Assembly (NCBI RefSeq): GCF_949987535.1
Contig: NC_080071.1
Coordinates: 27,240,236-27,304,235 of the forward strand
Reading direction: 5' to 3'
DNA length: 64,000 nucleotides
DNA from: Balaenoptera acutorostrata
Taxonomy: Eukaryota > Chordata > Mammalia > Artiodactyla > Balaenopteridae
The first letter of the stretch is position 1; each line of letters starts with the position of its first letter. Shown here one piece after another: positions 25,699 to 37,100 of the stretch. The notes under the pieces are model-generated. The model saw nothing but the letters and a program-made list of their open reading frames with translations, was not told the DNA's origin and did not search any database. The translations under genes and the position numbers were made by a program.

Positions 25699-26758
25699 CT
25701 TCTCTGTCTTTCTGTAACTGTGGTTTTTGGTCCACAGGCTGCAGGATTGTAGTTTTTCTTGCTTCTGTTGTCTGCCCTCTGGTGGTTGAGGCTATCTAAG
25801 AGGCTTGATGGGAGGCTCTGGTGGTGGGTAGAGCTGACTGTTGCTGTGGCGGTCAGAGCTCAGTAAAACCTTAATCCACTTGACTGTTGATGGGTGGGGC
25901 TGGGTTCCCTCCCTGTTGGTTGTTTTGCCAGAGGCAACCCAACACTGGAGCCTACCCGTGCTCTTTGGTGGGGTTAATGGCAGACTCTGGGAGGGCTCAC
26001 GCCAAGGAGAACTTCCCAGGACCTCTGCTGCCAGTGTCCGTATCCCCACGGTGAAACAGAGCCACCACTCGCCTCTGCAGGAGACCCCCCAACACCAGCA
26101 GGTACGTCTGGTTCAGTCTCCCCCAGGGTCACTGCTCCTTCCCCTGGGTCCCGATGCACACATTACTTTGTGTGTGCCCTCCAAGAGTGGGGTCTCTGTT
26201 TCCCCCAGTCCTGTCACAGTCCTGCAATCAATTCCCACTAGACTTCAAAGTCTGATTCTCTAGGAATTCCTCCTCCCTTTGCCGGACCCCCAGGTTGGGA
26301 AGCCTGAGGTGGGGCTCAGAACCTTCACTCCAGTGGGTGGACTTCTGTGGTATAAGTGTTCGCCAGTCTGTGAGTCACCCACCCAGCAGTTATGGGATTT
26401 GATTTTACTCTGATTGCGCCCCTCCTACCGTCTCACTGTGGCTTCTCCTCTGTCCTTGGACGTGGGGTGTCCTCCTTGGTGAAGTCCAGGGTCTTCCTGT
26501 CAATGATTGTCCAGCAGCCAGTTGTGATTCTGGTGCTCTCGCAAGAGGGAGTGAGAGCACGTCCTTCTACTCCGCCATCTTCGGTTAGAATTTTCGTCTC
26601 ACTGTGGCTTCTCCTCTGTCCTTGGACGTGGGGTGTCCTCCTTGGTGAAGTCCAGGGTCTTCCTGTCAATGATTGTCCAGCAGCCAGTTGTGATTCTGGT
26701 GCTCTCGCAAGAGGGAGTGAGAGCACGTCCTTCTACTCCGCCATCTTGGTTAATCTCC
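25699..26758 (-). promoter_or_regulatory. L1 5' UTR with duplicated internal promoter module
   Basis: About 1.06 kb upstream of ORF1, GC-richer than its surroundings. It begins on the - strand with GGAGATTAACCAAGATGGCG. The motif CAAGATGGCGG at 26738-26748 matches the YY1 site used by L1 promoters for accurate initiation. A second AAGATGGCGG lies at 26572-26581. Each is at the start of a 151-bp block (26597-26747 and 26431-26581) that appears identical between copies, at a period of 166 bp. Promoter activity is inferred from L1 biology. Confidence 0.85.
26431..26747 (-). repeat. Two identical tandem copies of the L1 promoter unit (166-bp period)
   Basis: Positions 26431-26581 and 26597-26747 read the same base for base by eye, starting TCTCACTGTGGCTTCTCC and ending CCGCCATCTT on the + strand. 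A 15-nt linker lies between them and differs from the outer flank. The arrangement resembles the monomer arrays of rodent L1 promoters, or a template-jump duplication at the 5' end during insertion. Confidence 0.9.
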
Positions 26759-27284
26759 AACTGACTTGATCTTGATTTGTTCTTCAAAAGGTAAGAAACA
26801 ACATGCATACTTTCAGAGCCCCTGACTAATTTGGTCTGTATGATGCAAAAACACAAGTTTTTATTGCCCAGGATTTACCAAGATCAACAAATTAATTTCA
26901 GCAACCTTACTTTGCTTCTACTAAATTTCCCCTAAATAAATGAAAAATAAACTCAAAATATTGACTTACAAATCACCTGGTATTTTCCTTTTGAGCATAG
27001 CGCATAGAAGTATATTATTAACTTCAGACCCAGATGGTAGAGTTAATATTTTCCACAATTTACCCCTTGTTTAGCATCAGACTGGACCATAAACTCTCAA
27101 CCTCCACGTGCCAACTTTAGTGCCAAAATACATAGTACTCTTTACTGCTTTCTGCCTTTCCAGCTATACCAGGGCTTTGCTGATAGCTGTTGACACTAAA
27201 AGAGCCAGGTGTGCCTTAAGAAGGTAACTAGATTGCTGCTCAAGCATTGGCCCCAGAGTGACTGCACTATGGCTTCCATTTTTT

Positions 27285-27499
27285 CTTAAGTTATTTTATT
27301 GAAGTGTAGTTGATTTACAATGCTGTGTTAATTTCTGCTGTACAACAAAGTGATTCAGTTATACGTATATATATTCTTTTTCATATTCTTTTCCATTATG
27401 GTTTATCACAGGATATTGAATATAGTTCCCTGTGCTATACAGTAGGACCTTGTTGTTTATCCATTCTACATATAATACTTTGCATCTGCTAATCCCAAG
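27285..27499 (-). mobile_element. 5'-truncated L1, 3' UTR only
   Basis: Antisense L1 3' end containing TTTATTGAAGTGTAGTTGAT and CCTGTGCTATACAGTAGGACC. A perfect 14-bp duplication TGGCTTCCATTTTT flanks it (27270-27283 and 27500-27513), so this short insert is complete and fairly recent. Confidence 0.9.
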
Positions 27500-28672
27500 T
27501 GGCTTCCATTTTTAATCCACTCTGATCATGAACTCTTCATTATAATGTATGGTACAACTTATTTTATTTTATCTACTTATATTCTGACCCTGCCCCTGTG
27601 AATAAGTCAGTTTCTCAACTCTCTTCTTCACTCATTTTTAAAAGCATTTTTTAAGGTTGGGTAGCTTCTGCAGATGGCTAATATCAGTTACTCTGTGCTC
27701 TTTATTCCTTTAATTTACAAGGGTCAATATTATCTCCATAATATGTGATCATTTTACAGCAACACCAGTATGCCCTGTTGTACCACCATAATGGTCGTCC
27801 CAAAAGCTGTGTCCTGGGCAGGATATATAGTACTGTTACATTTAGACACTTCTGCTTCAGGATGGTAATGGTGAATGGGATAAAAGAAGAGGAGCTGAGA
27901 GGCAACAAAAAATTAGCATTGTGTATGAAAACACACTAGTTATTTTTCAGAGCAGTAATGAAAGCCACCTTCTCCTTCCTCTTTCTTCTTGCTCTTGACC
28001 TCACGGTAGTAAAATGAACCCTGAACTCTGTAGAGACACAAAGTTGAGTTCAATCATTCTGTAAAGGGCACAAATTACTAGGTAGGTATATCAGGGAGGT
28101 TTCGGATTCCCTAAGGCAGATGCGCTGAGTGAATTTAATCTGTTTTTCCCAGGCTTGAAGAACACAGACTCTTTTTTGATAACTTCATTCTGTGATGTTA
28201 GTCAAATCAGGGCCTGGAGACAGGAGATAGCCCACAAGAGCCCATTCTAGGACTCCAATTCAATCATCAGAAGAGAGACGTGAGTGGCTCCTAAGTTTAG
28301 GAAAGCCACGCTTAAAATATCCTTCATAAGGCTGATCCTGTGGCATTTCAAAGCCTTCCTTTTAAATATATCCCATAGGCTTTTTGATCATTGTTTCTAC
28401 AGTGCTACTTATAATATGCAAGTGCTAAAACAAGTATAAGCACATGTTTGAATTATAAACCCTAGGGATAGCAAGAAGCACTAATCCTAGTGCACTTTGA
28501 CAGTGTTAGAAGTGCCAAGAGCCCAGGTAAAGGGCTCCTGCTCTCTGCCACTATTGTCTTCTTTCAAGCCTTGGAAAAACATCTCTTAACTGTCTTTTGG
28601 GGAACGTGTAATCTGGCTTTTTGTGAAAGGATGGTACAATAGATTCATCCAGAAGGTTGACGAATATATATA

Positions 28673-28980
28673 TTTTTTTTAATAAATTTATTTTGGGCTG
28701 CGTTGGGTCTTCGTTGCTGCGCACAGGCTTTCTCTAGTTGCGGCGAGCCGGGGCTACTCTTCAATTCGGTGCGCAGGCTTCTCATTGCGGTGGCTTCTCT
28801 TGTTGCGGAGCATGGGTTCTAGGTGTGCGGACTTCAGTAGTTGTGGCATGTGGGCTCAGTAGTTGTGGTGCCAGACCTTACTTGCTCCGTGGTGTGTGGG
28901 ATCTTCCTGGACCAGGGCTTGAACCCATGTCCCCTGCATTGGTAGGTGGATTCTTAACTACTGCGCCACCAAGGAAGTCC
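28673..28980 (-). mobile_element. CHR-type SINE (tRNA-derived)
   Basis: Antisense copy with tail AATAAATTTATTTTGGGCTGCG and head GGACTTCCTTGGTGGCGCAG on the - strand. It is more diverged in the head than the copy at 56852, and the 99-aa frame over it is only SINE sequence. Confidence 0.95.
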
Positions 28981-29958
28981 GTGAAGAATTCTTATAATCT
29001 AAAAATACAGGTACAAAATCTAAGTAAATTTTTTTAAAAGGAAATTTGTCTAGAGTACTATGAATTGTCTAAAAAATAAGTAATAAAATTATCAGAAGTG
29101 TTTATAGTAATTATTTTAAATGAGTACATTAAAATGTTTTTATTTCATTTGTAAATTATGGCCTTGAAAGATAATGTCTTCAGGGCATCATTTGTATGAT
29201 ACTAAGAGTAAAATAGGTTGAAAGTTATCACCCAAAAAGCAGAGGCTCTAGCCTGCTGTAAGGTGGTGACGGATGAGGTTGTCAGATAGGGTAGCAGATT
29301 ACTGGGCAGATTATTGAATTTTGCTTTCTACAGTGATCTTTTACATTTTGACAAATTCTTCTCTGTTTTGAGATGATTTAAACATACAGTTATGAAGCAG
29401 ATCAGAGCTTCTAAATCTAAGTTGAAAATTGTCACTGCTGCCAGAAGTACAAGTATTTTGCCGTGAACGTGTACATAAATAAATGGGAAAACTACGTACA
29501 TGCGTGAAAGCGTTTGCTTCCTGGCAATCTCTTCTGGAGAAGTAAAGCAATAAAGAGGAGGGAAAGTTGGGAAAGCTAAATTCTTGCCCAAATGTCCTAC
29601 TTCTCTTGCTCTGTAATCTTTTGAGTCTGTTTCTTCTGTCTGAGTTTCTCATCACTGCAAGTGGAAGTTCCATACAGGCAAGGATCACCATCTGTTTTTT
29701 TCACCAGTATGTCCAATCATTTAGAAAGTGCCTGGCATATAGTAGGCCCTTGGTTTATATTTATTGAATAAATGAATCCTTGAAATGAGATGTATCATAG
29801 CAGCCTCTCTGTATTTGGCTTGAAAGTTTTATGGGGGAAAAATGAGATAAATGAACTTGAACCCCCTTGAAAGAATATTCTTATATAAATCCAAAGTGAT
29901 GCTGTATTCACTTTTCCTTCATTGCTTATACAGCCTTCCAAATAGAAATCATCTTTGG

Positions 29959-30683
29959 TCTACAAATAACAAATTTTGGGAGGATGTGGAGAAAAGGGAA
30001 CCCTTGTACACTTTTGGTGGGAATGTAAATTGGTGCAGCCACTGTGGAAAACAGTATGGAAGTTTCTCAAAAAAAACCCTAAAAATAGAACTACCGTATG
30101 AACTGGGTATATATCCAAAAAAACCAAAAACACTAATTCATAAAGATACATGCACCCCAATGTTTATAGCAGCTTTATTTATAATAGCCAAGGTATGGAA
30201 ACATCCTAAGTATCCATCAACAGATGAATGAATAAAGAAGCTGTGGTATATATATATATATGATGGAATACTAGTCAGCCATAAAAAAGAACAAAATTTT
30301 GCCATTTGCAGCAACATGGATGGACTTGGAGGGCATTATGCTAAGTGAAATAAGTCAGACAGAGAAAGATAAATACCATATGATATCACTTGTATGTGGA
30401 ATCTAAAAAATACAACAAATTAGTGAATAAAATATAAAAGAAGCAGACTGACAAATATAGGGAACAAACCAGTGGTTACCAGTGGGGAGGGGGGGAGGGA
30501 CAGTAAAAGGATGGGAGAGTGGGAGGTATAAACTATTGAGTGTAAAATGGGTGCAAGGATGTATTGTACAACGCAGGGAATATAGCCAATATTTTGAAAT
30601 AACTGTAAATGGGAAGAAACCTTTAAAAAGTGTATAAAAATAAAACATTTTTTTAAAAGAGATACACAACCCCCCCCAAAAAA
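29959..30683 (+). mobile_element. 5'-truncated L1, ORF2 end plus 3' UTR
   Basis: Sense copy starting within ORF2 (reading GGATGTGGAGAAAAGGGAAC and onward, with frameshifts) and continuing through the 3' UTR. Duplication AAATCATCTTTGG at 29946-29958 and 30684-30696. The tail is odd: a C8 run interrupts the A-rich end. The 126-aa frame here is a degraded piece of ORF2. Confidence 0.93.
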
Positions 30684-30789
30684 AAATCATCTTTGGAGTC
30701 TGCAGCAGTTGACATCTACCAGAAGCAGTGTGACACCAAATCTCAGCCTTGTTCAGCTCCCTTAGCATGACCTCATCTCTCTACTGTGA

Positions 30790-30990
30790 AATGATGGTTA
30801 AAAGACTGGGCTCTTGAATAATGAATCCCAATTCACCACTAGTTATATGACCTTGGCCATGTTATTTAACCTTTGGTAGATTGGTTTCCTCAGATGGAGA
30901 CATGGGTAATTTCAACACAAGGAGTTATAAGGATAAGATGAGATAATTCATGTAAAGTTCTCTGCAAAGTCCATAAATGTTAGCTGATAT
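30790..30990 (+). repeat. MIR SINE remnant
   Basis: Good sense MIR: GGTTAAAAGACTGGGCTCTT, ATGACCTTGGCCATGTTATT, GGATAAGATGAGATAATTCA. Confidence 0.85.
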
Positions 30991-31884
30991 ATGTATTTTT
31001 TACGTCCAAGGAGTCCATTGTTTCTTTCTGTCTGTTTCATTCATTTCTTTCTTCGTGAAAGAAATAACTCAAATTCTGCAAGACTGGGTTACTTCACTAC
31101 AAAATAAAAAGACTGAGCTAGATGATGTCTAGCATGTTCCAACTCCAAAAGGTCAGGATTATAATGTGTAGCTCTCTTTCTCTCAAATACAGTGTGTATC
31201 TCAACCTTCCATGGTGCTCTGTGCATCTTGATTTCCCTGTAACTAGTAATAAAGGTTCTGATATATCTCATGACGTTTTCAATTTTCTCAGTGTATACTT
31301 GGATTAAAATCCCACTGTCTGTAATGTTATTTACTGGAGTTTTCATCAAATGAAAGCTTGGTTAGATTTAGGTTATAAAAATACCTAAATGGTGCCTTTG
31401 AGCCTTTTTTTGTGTGTAAATTTTTACTGCTTTTTGGAATTTTCTAAAATTTAGAAACAGACATTTTTTTCATGCCAGATGCCTTCCATATCAAAATAAG
31501 AGCCAAAGTGTTTGTAGTATGTGTCTTTTCTGATTATAGTATGCTACGGCTCATGTGAAAACCATAAAAGTAAAACTTAAAAGGTTAGGGGAAATGAGAA
31601 ATTAAATTGTGCCACTGATCCACAGACTACTGGCAAGTTTCCTAAAAGTTTGCTTAGACTACCTTTATAGAAGGACTTGAAAGTCTACTCTGCCACAGCT
31701 GGAAGAAAATAGAGGAAAGGAAAGAGAACTCGGTGCCAACTCTGAGAGACCACATTTTTAGTGTCTCCCAGCCAGAAAAGGTTGACCATAGGATTGAAGA
31801 TCATCGAGTGGCAATTTCTAATTCTTCGCCTCCTCTGAAGACTGCTGCCCTGGCTGTTCACTGAACTGTCTCTTTCCCTTTCAG

Positions 31885-32144
31885 CTTCCTCCATCCTTAA
31901 AAGGGAGAAGCGACTGAGGGTGAAGAATGTACATTTCAGCTGTGTCACCGTGTACTACTTCACCAGGAGGCAGGGCTTCACGAGCGTGCCCAGCCAAGGC
32001 GGCAGCACCCTGGGCATGTCCAGCCGTCACAACAGCGTGCGCCAGTACACCCTGGGCGAATTTGCCAGGGAACAGGAGAGGCTCCACCGCGAGATGCTGA
32101 GAGAACACCTCAGGGAGGAAAAACTGAATTCTTTAAAGCTAAAG
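31885..32144 (+). CDS. CSRNP3: CSRNP3 coding exon (PP1-docking and N-terminal conserved region)
   Basis: Internal coding exon of cysteine/serine-rich nuclear protein 3, a nuclear transcriptional activator of the AXUD1/CSRNP family. The acceptor is a pyrimidine tract ending in TTTCAG at 31884 and the donor is AAG|GTAAAA at 32144/32145. The exon opens with two bases of a split codon, then reads 86 codons starting SSILKREKRLR and ending SLKLK. Two protein phosphatase 1 docking motifs are visible: a SILK motif (SILK, third to sixth residues) and, a few residues later, an RVxF-type motif (KNVHF). The conserved block after them includes VTVYYFTRRQGF, RHNSVRQYTLGEFA and a charged helix rich in E, R and L. 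The exon ends in phase 0 and joins the next exon at 46997. I recognise it from family knowledge of the CSRNP proteins. The exon with the start codon (about 50 residues) was not found in the window. Confidence 0.96.
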
Positions 32145-32344
32145 GTAAAAAAACCTTAGACGCTCACTTTTTTTTTTGCCAAACCCCCATCCTTACCTCA
32201 CTTTGGTTGCATTAACCATTTTCATATTTAGATCCACAGATTAAACTGGGCATTTTCCACAACAGACTGTCTGCTGAGGCTTTTTTAAAGCAAAAACAGT
32301 ATGGTCGCTTCACTGAAAGCAGTGCAGAAAACTTAACTGACATG

Positions 32345-33370
32345 GTTTACTTATTCATCCTATAAATATTTATTTAGATCCTAGACCCTGTGCTTGGGCT
32401 GGAGCTATGTAGTATGAAACATAGATGTGGTCCCTTTTCTCCTGGAACTTACGTACCAATAGGAAAGACAAATATTAATCATGTAGACAAAATAAAATCA
32501 CATCTTTGTGAAGTGCTATGAAGGGGAGTTGCAAGGTGCTATGAAAGTAAGTAACAGGGAATTGATGTGGTCTGGAGGTCAAGGAAGGTTTCCTCAAGGA
32601 AGTGACGATTGAACTGAAATCTGCACAGATAGTTAGACAGGAAGGGTTGGCGAGAGTGGTTCAGGCAGCAGGGAGAGCTGGAGCTGCCTCGTGGCAGGAG
32701 GAATCACGGTGAGCACACAGAGGCTAGCATGGCTGGAGCAGAGATGAAGAGAGTAGAGTACCGTGAAGGGGGCTGGGGGGTGGTTGGGCTTTGTAAGTCT
32801 GGTTAAGGCGCTTTTTTCCTCTTCATCCTGACGCCATCAGAAGTCGCGCAGGAGTCTTAAGCATGGGGTTGGGGGTGGCAGGGTAATGTGATTCGGTTCA
32901 TGCTATGATGTGAGGATGGTTTCGGGGCAGGGGCAACCATGTCGGGGGAGCTTGTGGAGTCAGACCAGGTAAGAGGCTATTACAGTGGTCCAGGAGAGAG
33001 ATGATGGTAGGTTAGATTAGACTGATGGTAGAGAGAGGAAGAGAGATGGACAGAGGGAGTAATTTAGGAAATAAAATCAACAGTCCTTGATGATGGGTTG
33101 GATTAGGAAGGGAAAGAGGGGGACTGTCAAGAATGACTCCTGAATTTCTGGCTTGCAAAACTGAATGGGTTGAGGGTGATATTACTTTTCTCAATAGCGA
33201 GGATATGGCAAGGAATCCAGGAAGAGAAGCAGGTTCAGGCCTGGGGTCGGGGGAGGGGAGCAGTGCGGTGGTGGTTATATAATGAGATCGTTTTTTTGGA
33301 GATACTGTTTTGAGAGGCTTTTGAGTTATCAAAGTGATGTCTGGGAGAGGTCCAGGTGGAGATAACTATT
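32345..33370. repeat. L2-class ancient repeat remnant, about 1 kb
   Basis: Begins ATAAATATTTATTTAGATCC, continues through CTCAAGGAAGTGACGATTGAACTG, GAGGCTATTACAGTGGTCCAGG, GACTCCTGAATTTCTGGCTTGC and ends near GTCCAGGTGGAGATAAC. The order matches a commonly seen ancient mammalian repeat of the L2 group. The assignment to L2 is from memory. Confidence 0.55.
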
Positions 33371-33989
33371 GTTGTGCCACCTTAGAGATTAAGTGGAGAG
33401 AAACACAGCTCAGAAAACCTTTTCCTCAAGCGGAGACACTCTTTATGTTTGTATTGATCTATCAGCCTATCAATATGTAGAAAATGCTCTCCCATCATTA
33501 TCTAATGAAAAAGGAAATCTTTCTTAGGAAATCCAGAGTGCTAAACATAAAGGATCACTGGTTAAATAGCAGAAGCACCATAAGCACATCTGTGTTACCT
33601 GTACCTTTAGTTTCCAGTATGAAGTCAGTTGGCAGAGGTGTGATGTGTGTTTCAAAACACCTTGTTTTTATGTATTTTGCAATGTTTGCATGTGCTGTGT
33701 TCCCAATTTACAAGAAGGCAGTTGCTTAAATGAAGCTAGACACAACCTAGCCTAAAGTGTGTCTCATATTTCCTTTGGTGGTATTTTTGACAGATTTCAA
33801 TGAAAGTCTCTTAAGATTTTTTTGGTAGCAAGACACTGTTACTGTTGTTCTCCATGATTGCTTTGCATGTAGCCTAATTTAATGATAATGCTCAGATTTG
33901 CTTCTGAAATCCACCCTCTGCCTTTCTAACCCGCTGCAAACCAACTCTACCCCCTACCCAAAGGGTGAAGTCATTCTCCAGATTCAAAT

Positions 33990-34180
33990 ATTGGCAGAAC
34001 AATAGTGATGGCTGCTATTCATTAAGTGATTTTTATTTGCCAGGCATTTTATAAACATTATTTAATTTAACCCTAACAAAACCCCACTGGTAGGTAAATT
34101 ATGAGACCATGTGTACAGCCGAAGAAAAAGAAGCACAAAGATGTTAAGTAACTGACTCACTCAATAGAAAACTGGTTTTA
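33990..34180 (-). repeat. MIR-like remnant
   Basis: Antisense MIR pattern: TATTTGCCAGGCATTTTATA, AACCCTAACAAAACCCCACTGG, AAGATGTTAAGTAACTGACTC. Confidence 0.6.
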
Positions 34181-37100
34181 TTATCCTGTTCCTTACTATT
34201 CTAAAATTAATTGATTATTCCCTATAGGTGTTGGGAAAGACAATCTCTGTACCTATAGGGAGTCGTCCCTTTCTGGGGTTTGGTACTGTGTGCAGTGGTT
34301 TTTTAACAGCTGGGGGACTGTAATTCTATCTGCGAGAAGATTTATTGTGGTGACCTTTGAAGCACATTGTACGTGCTATGGCTATTAGGGGGAGCTACAC
34401 ACCTGCAGGGTCCTTCCTCCATACCAGGCAATGATATATTCTGATACTATAATTTGTATTCAGTTACTTCTACCCTTTTATTTTTAACAAGCTAAAGAAG
34501 AAGCAAAAAAGGGGCTTCTATTATTGATTCACTTTTGTCATTGTGCTTAGTTTTGGAAGTTGGAGAGGCATTCATCCGAGTGGGTGTCATGTCTTGGTTT
34601 GTCATTGATAACTGAAAACATGCAGCTTTCCCTTTTGGTGAAGATATAAACAAAAGGCATTTGGACATCATCACTCCTTCCAAATGAATATCAAGCAAAG
34701 AGACAATGGGATTCTGAGGTGATCTGATCTAAGCCTCACTATACTGAAAATATTCAAAAACTCAGAAACACATGTCACATAAAACTAATGAAATATCACA
34801 GCAATGTGGACTCACTGGCTAAAAAAATCTGGGGGGAATTAATGGAGGAAAACATATATTTTAATTGTGATTCCTCTGGTGTATTAACTTTTATGAGTTT
34901 TTAAATATCATTGGCTATGCTTGTCTAAGGTTTAACTACCAAAATCTAACATTAGCTATCCAAAAACATTACCTATCCAAAAATTTCACTCTGATACTTG
35001 AAATTTCACTTTTAATGTGCCGTTTGTTTTGAAATATACCTCTGGCATAAGCAACAAAATATGACTAAATTGATTCCATTTTTTGGCTGGAGCAGCAAAA
35101 GAGGGTCAGTAGCAGAGAGAGGGGGTCCAAAGAGGAAAGGGAGGATTATTGAAGACAAACTTTGCCACTTCGGTTTTGCGTGGAGGTGGTCCTCTGTGGG
35201 TGACAGTGAACTGCCCATTGAGTAAGGAGAGAGAAGGCAGCATCTGACAAAAAACACTTTCCAAAGCTCTCAGTATCAAACTTTTTCCTAAGCCCTTCCT
35301 AGGAAACTCATTGGACTTGGAACTGGGTAGTCTCCTTCCTACTTACTTCAGAACCAACAGCCCCAGAAGAGTAAGGAGAAGTTTCTCTTTCCACTCTACC
35401 TGTGTGTCTTTCCAGGGTGTCTCTCTAGGTTCTAAATAGTGAGGCCACTTATACAACGGCACCTCCTCCCATGGGGCCTTCATAGTGAAAGATTAGTAAA
35501 AAGAACACAGGCACGCATCTTGTTGTTACTTTATGTTTCTTTGGAAACAAAATAGGATAGAAATTTAGGTCTTCATTGTAAAATATCTTCTTATTTAGTG
35601 ATTCATCTCTTAATCAAATTATGAGTTTGATATATTAAGAAATAATATATGCAATTAGATCTGTAGAACAAATCCAATTTTATTTTGGGGGTTCAAGTGT
35701 GTCTTTTTTGTTGTTGGCATTGGTGTTGTCCAAACATTGCCTAGAAACAATTAATAGAGAAAGCTTATTGAATAAAGTGCATGTTCCTAGAAGAAATAAC
35801 TAGCTTTAGATTTCTAAATTACAGAGCACAGTACATTTTCCCTGTCAAGCCCATTCAAACATGTCGTACTCTTCACAGTAATCAATGCAGTCATCTTAAT
35901 ACTATACTTTTTCCGAATTAAGTACTTAGATTTCATCATCTGCACTACATTGTTGAACAATTACATTAGACTTTATTGTCTAATATATAGACTGGGTCTG
36001 TAAAATGCATTAGGCATCTATTTATATGTTTCAAAAGAGCCTTGGCATTCGAATCGCCTCTGGGGTTGTATCTTACTGGATTCTACTACCTCGGTGTAGG
36101 AAATGTACCTTAGTTTTCACAGCTTTCACTGGACTCTCTTTCTCAATGTTTTTTCAACCTTGATTGTTTTTCCTCTCCTTTCTAAGATCAAGGCCTTCTC
36201 TAATCTTGTACCATTTCCAGAGACTTTCCAAGGTTATACAGTTTTCTCATGTGTTCCGTGACTAATGCTTGGTTGTTTGCTGTCTTTCTTCATAAAAAAA
36301 GAGTTACCAGATGGTGACTCTCCCTTTAAGGAGCAACCTTGAAAATATCTCCATCTAAATCTCCTTCACCCCAAATCTTAGATTTATGACTGTGTGTTAT
36401 TCATTGAGAAATTTACCTGTACAATATTATAATTCTTCCTCTTCACCCCCAGCCCTGCCCCTTGTATCCTCTTAAGAGTCTTGTGATTTAACTAACCTAC
36501 AGGTAAAGTTCTTAAATACCTAGGAGATAGGAGGGATTAGAAGTTTGTGAGAGGTGGTTGACACCGAATATCTCTAACCTATAGTTTCCAAATTTGGGGA
36601 TGCGGTTTTAACTATTTCCTTACACTACAGTTCTTATTAGATGGGTCAGAATCTGCTGATCTTGGTAGTTTTAAACTCCACTTATTCCTGCAGACCTTCT
36701 TTGTCAGCCTCTGTAGAGATTACTCAGGAGCATACTTAGTGCCAGTGCTTCCAGAATGCATCCCTCAGAGGAGGCCTGCTCCAACACTGAATGCAAAACT
36801 TTGATTTCCATTTGCCACGTCACGTGTACAGCCTATTTTGACAAGAACAGAGAAGACACACCTAACCAAAGTGATGCGTCCTGAGAGACTGGGCTTCAGC
36901 CCTGAGCAAATGCAATATAATTAAGAATAGGTTCTTTCAAAATATTGCTGGTATTTTCATTTAAATGGAAAACTTAAGCATATGTAATCACACCTCTACA
37001 TTCTTCCTGTACAGTAAACATTGATCTTCTCATGGAGGAGAAATCTGTTGAACTGATTCTCCTGATTAAAATATGGGGTTCGTGCAGCGGTGCGCTGTAG

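Larger units (their letters stand above)
19430..26758 (-). mobile_element. Full-length L1 (LINE-1) retrotransposon, both ORFs open, with 3' extension
   Basis: A 7.33-kb L1 inserted antisense to CSRNP3 in an intron. On the - strand the order is 5' UTR (26758 to 25699), ORF1 (25698-24793), a 58-nt spacer, ORF2 (24734-20916), L1 3' UTR to about 20711, then about 1.28 kb of extra sequence ending in a 24-nt poly(A) next to the target site. A perfect 15-bp duplication, AACTGACTTGATCTT, flanks it (19415-19429 and 26759-26773), so the insert is complete. Open ORFs, an exact target-site duplication and a long tail all suggest a young insertion. Whether it is still mobile is inference. Confidence 0.96.
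1..31884 (+). other. CSRNP3: Upstream intron of CSRNP3 (partial)
   Basis: Sequence 5' of the first visible coding exon, taken as intron because that exon begins inside a codon. It holds MIR and L2 remnants, an assembly gap, a mariner MITE, two Tigger-type transposons, CHR SINEs, L1 fragments and one full-length antisense L1, listed separately. Open frames here are short, overlap repeats or lack splice context; I found no exon encoding the N-terminus (expected to contain an MSGILKR-like start). Stretches such as 1820-3770, 15000-16780 and 18070-19410 show nothing I can name beyond AT-rich unique sequence. Confidence 0.7.

Noticed and set aside
28738..29037. 99-aa frame rich in Gly, Ala and Cys
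   Set aside because: It is a translation of the antisense CHR SINE.
29851..30231. 126-aa frame with L1 ORF2-like end
   Set aside because: Part of a truncated, frameshifted L1; not a separate gene.
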